The notes beneath the pieces were generated by a model. It saw only the letters and a program-made list of their open reading frames with translations, was not told the origin of the DNA and did not search any database. 64,000 bases of DNA, taken from positions 1,922,001 to 1,986,000 of the forward strand of contig NZ_JAKRNM010000001.1 of assembly GCF_022346995.1 (NCBI RefSeq), written 5' to 3'. Shown here piece by piece: positions 1 through 10,200 of the stretch (positions are counted from its first letter, which is position 1; each line of letters begins with the position of its first letter). Position numbers and translations under genes: made by a program. This stretch comes from Paenibacillus sp. ACRRY. GTDB lineage: Bacteria; Bacillota; Bacilli; Paenibacillales; Paenibacillaceae.

Positions 1-1232
1 GCGAATCCCCGAACCAGGCGTGTCGGCCAGCTGTTCTGAGTTTGTTCATAAGACAATAAGGTAGGCAGAAGACGCACCTTAAATTTGCCAATAGTATTTA
101 ACGCAATATCCTGAAGCTTATGATTGATATAGGGATTGAGGAATCGTTCGAACACCTCTTCAGCGTACTGGTCAAGTTGATGATCCGGCATATCCAGCGC
201 AGGCACAATCTCCTGATGCACGGCTTCTCTGATCCACGGTCCAAATTGCGAATCCTCCATCGTCTCCCTCACATACTGCTTGCCATGAAGAATGCCAAGA
301 GAAGACATCAAGGTATGAGCACCATTCAAAATGCGAACCTTCCGCACCTGATAAGGCTTCAGATCCTTGACCCAGTGAACATTAAGTCCAGCCTGCTTCA
401 GCGGCAGTTTCTTGTCCAGTCCCTCATCAGCCTGAATGGCCCAGAAATGATAAGGCTCTGCTGTGTTAATCAGTTGATCCTCATAACCCCATCGTCCTGC
501 CAGCGTGTCAGCTTCTTCCTGAGTTGGCGCACCCGTCACGATCCGGTCAACCAAATTGTTCAGGAACAGGTTATGGTTTTTAATCCAATCACGGAATGCA
601 TCGGAGTAGCCAAAGTCCTCACTGTGACGCAAAACGCAGCTTCGCAGTACATCACCATTTCCTTCGAGCAGTTCACATGGCAGATGGATCAAACCTCTGG
701 AAGGATCACCTTCAAACCGTACATAACGCTGATGGAGAAACACGGTCAGCTTGCCCGGAAATGAAGAAACCGGCTCTCCTTCCACGTAATCCGACTGAAT
801 ATATTTTAATCCTGACTCCGTCGTATTGGAGATAACAAACTCCACTGAAGGAAGCTCGGCCAGTTCCAAAAATGCCTGCCATTCTTCATAAGGATTCATG
901 CACTGGGAAAAGATCGAAATCATCTCTGTGCGCTCCACGGCTTTACCTTGAGAAAGACCTCTGGTAATCATGGTATACAATCCATCCTGATCCCGGATCT
1001 GCTCCAGCTTCGCCTTGCCCCCTGGCCGTGGCTGGGTAACCACCACACTGCCATGGAATTTGCCTTGTCTAGCACTCTCATGAAGCATCCAGTCCACAAA
1101 TCCCCGCAAAAAGTTACCTTCTCCAATCTGCAGTACCTTTACGGGACGATCCATGATTTCCTTGCACTTGCGCTGCCCGTCATTTCCCAACAGATTCAGC
1201 TTCAGTCTTGGTCGTTTGGTGCTCGCCGACAT
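1..1232 (-). CDS. uxaB: Tagaturonate reductase (altronate oxidoreductase), 3' end outside window
   Basis: About 410 residues are visible and the C-terminus runs off the left edge; family members are about 480 residues. The protein belongs to the mannitol dehydrogenase family. It has an N-terminal nucleotide-binding segment (IGEGNFLRGF, near residue 36) and the C-terminal catalytic signature KPYQVRKVRILNGAHTLM. In the galacturonate pathway UxaB interconverts D-tagaturonate and D-altronate with NAD(H) in the cytoplasm. The ATG at 1232 is chosen because GAGGTGAG lies about 5 bases upstream. It is divergent from an AraC-type regulator, with a cre-like site between them, which fits an inducible, catabolite-repressed sugar-acid gene. 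A mannitol- or fructuronate-acting relative is the main alternative; the extended N-terminus and general resemblance favour UxaB. Confidence 0.8.
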   Translation of the reverse strand, partial: MSASTKRPRLKLNLLGNDGQRKCKEIMDRPVKVLQIGEGNFLRGFVDWMLHESARQGKFHGSVVVTQPRPGGKAKLEQIRDQDGLYTMITRGLSQGKAVERTEMISIFSQCMNPYEEWQAFLELAELPSVEFVISNTTESGLKYIQSDYVEGEPVSSFPGKLTVFLHQRYVRFEGDPSRGLIHLPCELLEGNGDVLRSCVLRHSEDFGYSDAFRDWIKNHNLFLNNLVDRIVTGAPTQEEADTLAGRWGYEDQLINTAEPYHFWAIQADEGLDKKLPLKQAGLNVHWVKDLKPYQVRKVRILNGAHTLMSSLGILHGKQYVRETMEDSQFGPWIREAVHQEIVPALDMPDHQLDQYAEEVFERFLNPYINHKLQDIALNTIGKFKVRLLPTLLSYEQTQNSWPTRLVRGF

Positions 1233-1297
1233 GCACACTCACCTCATCAATTATTTGTTATCATCCGAGTCCGATATCACCTGTTATATTCATCAAT

Positions 1298-1311
1298 TGA
1301 AAACGCTTTAA
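1298..1311. promoter_or_regulatory. cre-like site (CcpA) between uxaB and araC-type gene
   Basis: TGAAAACGCTTTAA matches the consensus TGWNANCGNTNWCA at all but one fixed position. It lies 66 bases upstream of the uxaB start in the divergent intergenic region. Catabolite repression of uxaB is inferred from the match. Confidence 0.5.
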
Positions 1312-1424
1312 ATTCATTGTATCATCAAAAAAAGGAAATTAAATTGCTTATATTGCGTTAAATATACTCTTTCATGACCAGGTGTGGTCCACCGTGTATT
1401 AAATAGCTTTAGAAAGGAGTCTTT

Positions 1425-2294
1425 ATGGCACGCTCGCCCGTTCGCACAACCATCCAGTCAGAATCAGGCATTCCCTTTCGACTGGTCTATGCAGATACGA
1501 AAGCCCCCCAGAATGAACTGCCGGATCATCTGCATGATTGGCATGAAATCATTTACGTATATCGTGGTCAAGGAACCATTTTTATCGATACGGGTCTTGA
1601 AGACATGCAGACGGGAGACTTGTTCATCATTCCTGGCAGTACAGTACACCGGGCTTTGCCGGACGAGATTAATCCTGTAACCTCTTCAGCTCTGTTTTTC
1701 AGTCCCGGATTACTGACAGCGGCTGCGGGAGGGAGCGCATCAGTCCTGCTCTCCCTGTTTGAGCGATGCCGCAGACGCAGGGTTTACAAAAGACACCTGA
1801 TGCCTGAGGAACAAGCCAAAGTGACTGCATTTATCGAAGAAATTCATGCTGAATTCCAGATCGAAAACCAGCTAAGCGCCCATGCAGCCCTGCTTCGGCT
1901 TCAATTGTTGCTCATATTTCTGGAGCGTCTCGAGGACGCCGGTCCTGCCCGCTCTGTTCATTCCAATTCCGGTCCGAGCTGGCTGTCAGCCACCCTGTCC
2001 AATATTGACGATAAGTTGCGCAGCGGCCTTTCCTTGTCCGAGCTCGCTCTGCAAGCAGCAGTATCCCCTGCTCATTTCAGTCGGGCGTTCAAAAGGTATA
2101 CTGGCATGACCCTAACCGACTACGCTCTAGCCCGCCGGGTGATCATGGCGAAGGAGCATCTGCTTCGGAACGATGACACCATGGCATCTGTAGCGGATGC
2201 CTGCGGCTTTGAGAGCCTACCTCATTTTTATCGACAATTCAAAAAAATCACAGGTACCACGCCTGCGGCTTACCGCAGAACGATGAATGGTTAA
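1425..2294 (+). CDS. AraC-family transcriptional regulator with N-terminal cupin
   Basis: 289 residues. The N-terminal half is a cupin-like ligand-binding fold (LHDWHEIIYVYRGQG, residues about 36-50, then GDLFIIPGSTVH). The C-terminal 100 residues hold the double helix-turn-helix of AraC/XylS proteins (LSELALQAAVSPAHFSRAFKRYTG and a second HTH ending PHFYRQFKKITGTTP). AAAGGAG lies 6 bases before the ATG. It is divergent from uxaB, so it is a plausible activator of hexuronate genes, but the inducer cannot be read from the sequence. Confidence 0.85.
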   Translation: MARSPVRTTIQSESGIPFRLVYADTKAPQNELPDHLHDWHEIIYVYRGQGTIFIDTGLEDMQTGDLFIIPGSTVHRALPDEINPVTSSALFFSPGLLTAAAGGSASVLLSLFERCRRRRVYKRHLMPEEQAKVTAFIEEIHAEFQIENQLSAHAALLRLQLLLIFLERLEDAGPARSVHSNSGPSWLSATLSNIDDKLRSGLSLSELALQAAVSPAHFSRAFKRYTGMTLTDYALARRVIMAKEHLLRNDDTMASVADACGFESLPHFYRQFKKITGTTPAAYRRTMNG

Positions 2295-2401
2295 TTTGCA
2301 AAATTGTAACATATTCTTCCATACGGCCCTTGTGGTATGATTATACGGAATAACAATGTCAGAAACGATACGTTTCTTCGGTCAGAGGAGCTTTAGATCC
2401 C

Positions 2402-4381
2402 ATGCAAAATGAATTCAATCGCCGAAATATCGGTATCTTTGCCCACGTAGATGCAGGCAAAACAACCACAACAGAACATATGTTATATCATGGCGGCATT
2501 GTTCGCAGCCCGGGCCGGGTAGATGACGGTACGGCAGCTACGGACTCGCTGGACATTGAGAAAGAACGCGGAATTTCCGTACAGGCAGCCATGACCTCCC
2601 TCACATGGAACAATACCGTGATCGACCTCGTCGATACCCCTGGACATATCGATTTTAGCTCCGAAGTGGAACGTTCCCTGCGTGTAATGGACGGTGCCAT
2701 TCTGATTTTGTCAGCTGTGGAAGGGATTCAGTCCCAGAGTGAGACCATCTGGCATGCCTTGAGATCCCTTCGCATCCCCACCATTATATATATCAATAAA
2801 ATGGACCGGATCGGCGCATCTGCAGCAGTTATTATGGAACAGGTTCACTCCACGTTCTCTCCATTCGCATGCCCGGTACAATCCTGCGTTATGGATGAAG
2901 ATTCATTCACCGGTGTTCACTCCGTATGGCATGATCATGCGCATGTGAATCAGCAAACGATTCCCGGACTCGTTGAGATGATTGCTGAGCTGGATGAAGA
3001 AATCATGGAATCCTACATTAATGAAGTTCCTCTTCCATCAGAGCAGATTGATTCGTCATTCCACAAGCTGGTACATCAAGGTGAAATATTTCCGGTTTGT
3101 TTTGGTGCTTCGGGGAAAGGGATTGGGGTATCCGAACTTCTTGATACGGTCACCCGGTTCCTCCCACCTCCTGCAATCCCAGAGGATCCTGCGGTCTCGG
3201 GGGTCGTATTCAAAATTGAACGGAACAAAACGATGGGACGAACAGCTTACGTCCGCATGTACGGAGGCAGCATTCACAACCGTGACACGATCTATAATAC
3301 AACCAGGGGACTAGAAGAAAAAGTAACTCAAATCCGCCAGATGGATGGTCGCAAATGGGCGGATACCGGAGCGGTACACAGCGGGCAGATTGCCGCACTT
3401 TACGGTCTGAGCGAGACGCATGTAGGTGACATTATAGGAAGTCCAGACGCCGTTCCTCCCATGCCCCAAATGGCGGTGCCTTTGCTGACAGTACAGGTAC
3501 ACGGCCAGGATCCGGCACGTTATCCCGACCTTGTTGCTGCATTGCAGGAATTAACCGATGAGGACCCGCTGCTTGACCTGCAATGGCTTCCAGAAGACCG
3601 GGAATTGCATCTCAAAGTCATGGGGACCATTCAGCTTGAGATCCTGTCGAGCTTGTTAAACAGTCGTTTTGGACTGGGTGTTGTTTTTGACCCACCTTCT
3701 GTCATTTACAAAGAAACGCTGAGCGCTCCAGGTGAAGGATTCATCGCCTATACAATGCCTAAACCCTGCTGGGCCATTCTTCGCTTCCAAATGGAGCCGC
3801 TGCCTCGCGGAAGCGGTCTGATCTATGAATCTACAGCTCGAACAGACCAACTGCTGCTGCGGTATCAAAATGAAGTACAGCGCCGTGTACCAGAGGCCCT
3901 GTCTCAAGGCATGTTCGGCTGGGAAGTCACCGATCTGAAGGTCACGCTTGTCGAAGGAGAGCATCATGTCTGGCATACGCATCCGCTGGACTTTGTCGTT
4001 GCTACGCCGATGGGAATCATGGATGGCCTTTCTCGAACAGGAACGAAACTACTGGAGCCGCTTCTGCAATTCCGCTTGACGGTACCGGAAGAATACGGAG
4101 GCAAGGCTCTAAGCGATCTTGTGCATATGCGTGCAACGTTCGAAGCGCCTGTTATTGGCGGCGGGAGATGTATTGTAGAAGGACAGATTCCGCTGGCCTC
4201 TTCGATGGATTATCCGGTGAAGCTCCGCTCCGAAACAGGGGGACGCGGTGTACTTGTCACCTCTTTTGCCGGATATCAGGATTGCCCTCCAGATGTGAAG
4301 CCGATGCGCAAGCGCAGGGGCGTGAATCCGCTGGATCAATCCAAATATATTTTAAGCGTTCGTAATGCGATAACATCATAA
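2402..4381 (+). CDS. TetM/TetO-like ribosomal protection GTPase
   Basis: 659 residues, EF-G-like throughout. The GTPase domain shows G1 AHVDAGKTT (14-22), the switch I region near EKERGISV (53-60), G3 DTPGH (78-82) and G4 NKMD (132-135). EF-G-type domains II to V follow. Proteins of this group bind the ribosome and release tetracycline by GTP hydrolysis; mobile TetM-type proteins are about 640 residues. AGAGGAG precedes the ATG. A small hairpin (GAAACG-ATA-CGTTTC, 2362-2376) lies in the leader, but no clear TetM-style attenuator is seen. There is no mobile element nearby, so it looks like a native chromosomal gene. Resistance is inferred; a housekeeping role as a divergent translational GTPase is possible. 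Confidence 0.82.
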   Translation: MQNEFNRRNIGIFAHVDAGKTTTTEHMLYHGGIVRSPGRVDDGTAATDSLDIEKERGISVQAAMTSLTWNNTVIDLVDTPGHIDFSSEVERSLRVMDGAILILSAVEGIQSQSETIWHALRSLRIPTIIYINKMDRIGASAAVIMEQVHSTFSPFACPVQSCVMDEDSFTGVHSVWHDHAHVNQQTIPGLVEMIAELDEEIMESYINEVPLPSEQIDSSFHKLVHQGEIFPVCFGASGKGIGVSELLDTVTRFLPPPAIPEDPAVSGVVFKIERNKTMGRTAYVRMYGGSIHNRDTIYNTTRGLEEKVTQIRQMDGRKWADTGAVHSGQIAALYGLSETHVGDIIGSPDAVPPMPQMAVPLLTVQVHGQDPARYPDLVAALQELTDEDPLLDLQWLPEDRELHLKVMGTIQLEILSSLLNSRFGLGVVFDPPSVIYKETLSAPGEGFIAYTMPKPCWAILRFQMEPLPRGSGLIYESTARTDQLLLRYQNEVQRRVPEALSQGMFGWEVTDLKVTLVEGEHHVWHTHPLDFVVATPMGIMDGLSRTGTKLLEPLLQFRLTVPEEYGGKALSDLVHMRATFEAPVIGGGRCIVEGQIPLASSMDYPVKLRSETGGRGVLVTSFAGYQDCPPDVKPMRKRRGVNPLDQSKYILSVRNAITS

Positions 4382-4398
4382 ACGGAGTTGAACTTGTT

Positions 4399-5076
4399 GT
4401 GCTGATTAAATTTTTGATCTTCGGCCTTCTATGGCGGATTGTTGGCAATCCGTTTCTGGCTGTTCTGATTCTTCTCATTATTCTGTATTTCCTGGATCGT
4501 CGCTATGTTGGGGTGTTCCCTAGTTTCATGAAACCGATCAAACGCATGCGTACGATCTCACGGCTGCGTCAGCAGATTGCGATGAGTCCCAATGAAGTCT
4601 CTTCCAAGCTTGACCTGTCCAGACTTCTGATCGAACGCAAACGTTATAACGAAGCTTATGAATTGCTTCTGGAGCTTGAACGTCCCTACGAGCAATCTGC
4701 CGAGTACTGGGAGGCATTGGGAACGACAGAACTTCACCTTGGTCACATGGAAGCAGGTGAGCGGCATATCCTGCAGGCTCTAGGCATCAATCCAAGAGTT
4801 AAGTATGGTCAGCCTTATCTTACCTTAGCTAATGCCTTTAAGGAGTCCGATCGAGACAAGGCATTGACCTATGTACAACAATTTCAGGATATCCACTCAT
4901 CCTCGAGTGAAGCTTATTATTTGCTGGGTTCCGTCTACCGTTCGCTGGAACGAACCGCAGATGCCAAGCATGCCTATGAGCAATCCCTGAACGTCTACCG
5001 CTCCCTGCCAAAGTACAAGAAGCGCCAGGAACGCCGGTGGGCTGTCCGCAGTTGGTTCCGCAAGCGCGGATTGTAG
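4399..5076 (+). CDS. Membrane-anchored TPR-repeat protein
   Basis: 225 residues. An N-terminal hydrophobic stretch (about residues 3-32) suggests one or two membrane passes. A helical region of tetratricopeptide-like repeats follows, for example the segment around AEYWEALGTTELHLGHMEAGE and the one around AYYLLGSVYRSLERTADAK. The C-terminus is strongly basic. It starts at a GTG with CGGAG 11 bases upstream and lies 17 bases after the ribosomal protection gene, so the two are probably co-transcribed. No catalytic motif is seen. A scaffolding role is only a family expectation. Confidence 0.7.
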   Translation: MLIKFLIFGLLWRIVGNPFLAVLILLIILYFLDRRYVGVFPSFMKPIKRMRTISRLRQQIAMSPNEVSSKLDLSRLLIERKRYNEAYELLLELERPYEQSAEYWEALGTTELHLGHMEAGERHILQALGINPRVKYGQPYLTLANAFKESDRDKALTYVQQFQDIHSSSSEAYYLLGSVYRSLERTADAKHAYEQSLNVYRSLPKYKKRQERRWAVRSWFRKRGL

Positions 5077-5133
5077 GAACCCCGATATGTCGACAAGTGT
5101 TCGGTATACTCTCAGGTAGAGTCAAATGCCATA

Positions 5134-5182
5134 ACAAAAGAACGCCGATTCTGTTTAAACAACAGAATCGGCGTTCTTTTGT
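5134..5182. terminator. Bidirectional intrinsic terminator
   Basis: Perfect 22-bp inverted repeat (ACAAAAGAACGCCGATTCTGTT and its complement) around a 5-base loop, flanked by A and T runs. It lies between the convergent TPR gene and the APH-like kinase gene and can stop both. Confidence 0.9.
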
Positions 5183-5210
5183 TTGATGTCAATCACTGGC
5201 AGCTGCCTGT

Positions 5211-6266
5211 TCACGTTAATAATTTGCGTAACCGCTCCTCATTACGATTCATCCAGAGGATCCGCTCTCTTAGCTTCATGATCTGGTTAACTGCAACATC
5301 GGGCTCATCCGTTCCTTCGAACATTCGGCTGATAAAATGCATAACTACATCGAGACTGCGCAGCAGAATAAGCTGCGGAATAGCCAGCAGTTCATCCGGC
5401 TCCAGAATCACCTGTTTCCGAAATCCTCGGATAAGTCCTTCCAGCGCCTCCCACATCCATTCATCACTCTTGTCCATAGTTAGCAGGTCCGACATGGGAA
5501 CAGCCAGCTCCATGACGCGCAGATCCCATGTGGCAAACTCAAAATCCAGAATGGCACAAATTCGGCCATCGTCATCCGACAAGACGTTTGATGCATTCAC
5601 ATCTCCGTGAACCAGTTGATGCGGAAGATTTTCCATTCCGTTTAGAGCCTCGAACAAAGCTGGAAGCACAGGTAGCAGATCCTGCATTTCTTCTGCGCAC
5701 GCCTGCAGCCCGCCCGGTGGTGATGTACAGAGCTGTATCAATTTTTCTGGCGGACAGAGTGGATACGCCTCTTGAATTTGATAATATGGCGGGTATACAG
5801 GTTCAAGAGATATTTCCAGTGCGGCCAGAGCCACAGATAGCAAACCCGCCGCACTTCCCAGTTCAACAAGCTGATCTGGCGTATTCCACACCGGGTTCTT
5901 GCCCGTACTATACGTAAAGAGGGCTGCGATTTTGTTCTGTCCATTACTCGGATCGTAAATAGGATGAAACGTGTGTCCGTCCCCCTTTATGGCTTTGACC
6001 GGAGCAGGTACCCTAAGTCCGAAGTCCGATTCTCTCAGTGCTGATAACACATGGTGCTCAAAAGCAATTTTCACAAGATCCGTATGTGTTTCGTACACTC
6101 TGAGAACGTAACGCTCGTCATCCATTTTAAGCATGTACGTTGTATTGTTCATCCCGCCGTATCCACGTTCCGCTTCCCAGCAGGATTGAGGTGAAAATAC
6201 AGATAACACTTCCTGTATCAGCTGCCGTTCCTGATCCTCATGAGGACGTAAATGAATGTTGTGCAC
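5211..6266 (-). CDS. Aminoglycoside phosphotransferase-family kinase
   Basis: 351 residues. It has the APH/homoserine kinase II-type fold. There is a glycine-rich region (GYGGMNNTTY, 36-44), then the catalytic loop HGDVNASN (220-227) with catalytic Asp222, and the metal-binding DFEF (241-244). It would phosphorylate a small-molecule hydroxyl group with ATP; the substrate cannot be told from sequence. The GTG start is supported by AAGGAG 9 bases upstream. It is a single gene bounded by the strong terminator at 5134-5182. Resistance, choline kinase-like and homoserine kinase-like activities are all possible. Confidence 0.75.
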   Translation of the reverse strand: MHNIHLRPHEDQERQLIQEVLSVFSPQSCWEAERGYGGMNNTTYMLKMDDERYVLRVYETHTDLVKIAFEHHVLSALRESDFGLRVPAPVKAIKGDGHTFHPIYDPSNGQNKIAALFTYSTGKNPVWNTPDQLVELGSAAGLLSVALAALEISLEPVYPPYYQIQEAYPLCPPEKLIQLCTSPPGGLQACAEEMQDLLPVLPALFEALNGMENLPHQLVHGDVNASNVLSDDDGRICAILDFEFATWDLRVMELAVPMSDLLTMDKSDEWMWEALEGLIRGFRKQVILEPDELLAIPQLILLRSLDVVMHFISRMFEGTDEPDVAVNQIMKLRERILWMNRNEERLRKLLT

Positions 6267-6406
6267 CGATTAAAACTCCTTCATCTGCAATATCTATATG
6301 AATCGACAAGATAAAACCCCTTATTCTCCCCATCTTAACGTAAGCCCTAATTTGGGTCCAGTCTGAATCAGGTATGCCCACAGCCATAATGTCTTAATTG
6401 AGATCT

Positions 6407-7033
6407 CTAGTCAAAAGGTCTATACCCCATACGATTGAGTTGGTCCGCAATAACACGATACCCTCTTGCATTGGGATGAACACGATCCCAGAACAACAAT
6501 TCCCGTTCATGGCCTTCAAACCGGTCATATACCTGAGCACAGGCGTAGTTCCCCGACCCTGCACCATTCAAAAAGGAATTATACTGACGAACCCAATACG
6601 CTGCCTCTGCGGCTTGAGGATACGGGTTGTACAATCCGATCGTTCGGACCAAATAGGCACTGTTTCCTTTTAACTGACGGATATGTCTCATGATCTGTGA
6701 CACGTTACTCCGGGTATCTCCCAGCACCTGTGTCATTTTACTTGCGCTTGGCATACCTCCACTGGCTTTAAATGTGCGAATTAGATCATTTCCGCCAATG
6801 GAAATTGTAATCATGTCCGCTTCGCGCAGAGACTGTCGTACCCTTGTGTTGGAAGATACCATTTGCATCAGTTCACCAGAGGTGAGTCCGTTGACCCCCA
6901 TATTATCCATCGACACAAATGTGCGAACATTCATCTCTGCCATTCTGCGGTACAAAGGAACAAAGCCGGTGCCCAGCAGCGCGCCTGTGCCTACCGTTAA
7001 CGAGTCTCCAATGGCCGCATATCGATATACCAT
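6407..7033 (-). CDS. SGNH/GDSL-family lipase or esterase
   Basis: 208 residues. Block I GDSL (nucleophile Ser11), block III GGND (80-83) and the block V pair D183-H186 in WDRVHPN give the full SGNH catalytic set. No signal peptide is visible, so it is probably cytoplasmic. It resembles the YpmR-like esterases of Bacilli. The ATG at 7033 is preferred (AGAGAGGGG 8 bases upstream); the GTG one codon earlier is an equally close option. Substrate unknown. Confidence 0.8.
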   Translation of the reverse strand: MVYRYAAIGDSLTVGTGALLGTGFVPLYRRMAEMNVRTFVSMDNMGVNGLTSGELMQMVSSNTRVRQSLREADMITISIGGNDLIRTFKASGGMPSASKMTQVLGDTRSNVSQIMRHIRQLKGNSAYLVRTIGLYNPYPQAAEAAYWVRQYNSFLNGAGSGNYACAQVYDRFEGHERELLFWDRVHPNARGYRVIADQLNRMGYRPFD

Positions 7034-7168
7034 CACCGTCGCCCCTCTCTGCTAACTTATGACTGACTGCTATATCTATATGAAAGAACCGAAGACAAGG
7101 CGCGGGATGGTGTCCGTAGGCGCATACCTTAATTTGACGAGATACACATATTCCCTCGAAAATGAAAA

Positions 7169-7201
7169 GCCCCTACGAAAATATTCATATTTCGTAGGGG
7201 C
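7169..7201 (-). terminator. Intrinsic terminator of the MMPL gene
   Basis: GCCCCTACGAAA pairs with TTTCGTAGGGGC. On the minus strand it is followed by CTTTTCATTTT. It lies just after the MMPL stop codon. Confidence 0.85.
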
Positions 7202-7216
7202 AATATATGATTACAA

Positions 7217-10200
7217 CTACATGCTCATCGTACGGTCTGAATCCGCCGAATCATTCTGATCCTTATTAGGGAAAGGCCACCAGTTGGCCCGGCCGAACAT
7301 CTTCACCATGACAGGCACGAAGAACGGCAGGAACAACAAGGAATACAGGACCAAACCACTAAGAACAACTGTAGCAATCTGCATCATGGAGAGAACTCCG
7401 GATGGATACATGGCAGCAAAGGTTCCGCTTAGAATAACGGCTGCCGACAGAATGACCGTACCCATGTTTTTCATGGCGTACAGCATCGCATCCTGAACTC
7501 TCATGCCTTTATTTTCATTGAAGCGATCCATCAGGAAGATACTGTAATCCACACCAAGCGCGATCAGCATCACGAATCCGAAGAATGGCGTAACCCAGCT
7601 GATGCCCGCAAAACCAAGAATATTCACGAATATCGCTTCGGTTAAAGCCATCGATGTGAAATATGCCAGCAACAGGGAAACGATCAAATACAGCGGCATG
7701 ATCACGGATCTCAAAAGCAGGACAAGGACGATAAATGTACCTGCGAGCATAAGCATAACCGTGCGCGTATAGTCGTTGTTGGAGATCTCCTGTAAATCCG
7801 CGAACGTGCTGGTTACCCCGCCAACAGCAATGTCTGCTTTTTCCAGCGCACTTCCCTGTACAGCACGGTGAACCGCAGCTTCGATATCCGGTACGCGATC
7901 AATCGCTTCAATACCATACGGATTTTCAGCGAAAATAACATCTATCGTCATGGTCTTCCGATCCTGGGACAGATACGTATCGAATACCTGTGCAAAGTCT
8001 TTGTTGCTCAACGCTTCTTCAGGTACATACCAGCCGGCCAGATCGGAATCCGGTGAATTCTGCAGCTGTGTCAAATAATCCTGTGCGGAATCAAGACCAC
8101 CGGACACCTGCGCAATTCCGTCCACACTCTGATTCAAACCATCTGTTAATTGGGTCAGCTGACCACTCAGGTCCGAGAAGCCTTGGCTAATTTTCTCCTG
8201 ACCACCCTGAAGCTGGCTGAGTCCATCCTGGATGGAAGGAATCTCGCTGATCACTTTACCTTGACCATCTGCTGCCTGCTTCAGCCCGGCTTCAAGCTGT
8301 CCTATTCCCGTTACAATCTGACCCAGCCCACTAGCCAGAGCCTGTTGTCCGGATGCAGCGGAAGCGAAGCCTTCGTTAGCCTGGTTGATCCCTGCAGCAG
8401 CTTGACTCAGATTGCTTTGAATCTGTCCCAGTGCCTGGGCAAGCTGGGCTGTACCTGTTCCCGTTTCACCAAGCGTACCTTTGACCCGCAGATAGTCTGC
8501 GTCCTGCAGCAGGTCAGGGTATCTTTCTTCAAGCGCTGCAAATGATTCATTCAGACTGGTAAGCGCCGTAGATATGCCTGTCAGCTGTTGCTGAATTTCC
8601 CCGGTACCCTCGCCAAGCGCAGCTACGCCTGCACCAGCCTGACGGTAAGCGTCAAGCAGCTGATTACTCGCCTGAGCCAGCTGGTCAGCACTTGTTTTCG
8701 CCTGCCGCAGCCCTGCTTGCAAATCACCAGCACCGGCCGAGCCGTCACGAATTCCTTGCTCAATCTGCTGAAGGCCTTCGGACAACTGGCTAATTCCCGA
8801 TTGCAGCTGGGACGTACCTTTGCTCAATTCACCCGCACCACTTGCTGCTTCTTGGATCTGAGGTTCATTTTTACTTAATTGACTGCTCGCCTCGCTCAAA
8901 CCATCACGGATTTTATCCAGACCCGTCTTCCCTTCCCCGAGTCCGTCCGACAAGGTTCCCACTTGTTGGGTCACTTCGAAGTCCTTAATCTCGTCACCCG
9001 TCGGCCTTGTCATGCTGCGTACCCCGGAGATTCCTGGAACCTTCTCCACTTCACGACTGATTTTCTCCGCCACGGCCATATATTTGGCATTGTCCATCGC
9101 CTCGTCGTTCTGAATGACGATCTGACCTGGCAGTGATTCACCCGGACCGAAGCTGTCTGAGATAATGTTGAACGCTTTTACCGAATCATACTTCTCACCA
9201 ATCTCATCCAAGCTGTTAAACGATAATTTCCCATCGTAAGTGGCCAGAAGCGGCACACAGACAGCTGCAACAATAAGCAGTGCAGCCCATGGGCGTTTTA
9301 GAGAGAAGCGACCCGCTGCACCGTAGATCTTGCTCTCCGCATGTTCGAGTGAACCTTTGGAAGGCCAGAACAGCTTCTTGCCCAGCACCGCCATGAAGAA
9401 CGGAACGATGGTAACCAGAGCGAGCATCATCACGCCAATGCCGACTGCGACTGCCACGGCGGAACGGTACAGCATAAACTGCGCAAAACCGATGGCCACG
9501 AAACCAACCAGCACGGCAAGAGCAGAGAAGAATACCGTTTTGCCTGCTGTCCGATAGGTAGCAATAATCGCTTCCCACGTCGTTTCATGATGTGCCAATT
9601 CTTCCTTGAATCGGCTGATGAGCAGGATACAGTAATCGGTACCAATCCCGAACATGACGGCCACCATGAAAATCTGCGTAAAGGTCGAGATCGGGAAATC
9701 CACCCCATCTACCAGGAATGCAACAATCTGCTGCGATACAATATAGCTGATGCCCACGGTAAGCAGAGGGACAAACGGAGCTACAAACGAACGGAATACA
9801 AGGAACAAGATAAGCAAAATAAATACAACCGTAATATACTCCGATTTCTTGAGTCCCTCCTGGGAACTCTCTACCGTATCTTCATCGATTAATCCTTTAC
9901 CGGTTATGTAGTGTTCCACATTGACCGAGTCCAGCGTTTCATTAAGATCCTCACGCATTTCCTTGACGGTACGATCTCCCTGATCGATAGAAAGGGACGT
10001 CAGGATCGTCTTTCCATCAGCAGAGATCATTTTGTCTGACAGCTCTGGCTGGGAGAAGGGCTCCAAGATGGACAAAATGCCGAGTTCTTCTTTCTTCGAC
10101 TCCAGCTGCTTTACAGCCTTTTCTGCCTCTTGTTTGCCTGTTGTACCCAAACCATCCGGGTTGTAAAATACAAGTGCCAGCTGACTGCCCTGCTGTTCGC

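Noticed and set aside
2357..2413. 18-codon leader ORF overlapping the start of the TetM-like gene
   Set aside because: No ribosome site, and no attenuator structure or runs of rare codons; probably chance.
9216..9578. Second minus-strand frame inside the MMPL gene
   Set aside because: It could suggest a frameshift, but the main frame is intact over 1055 codons with the full motif set, so this is chance.
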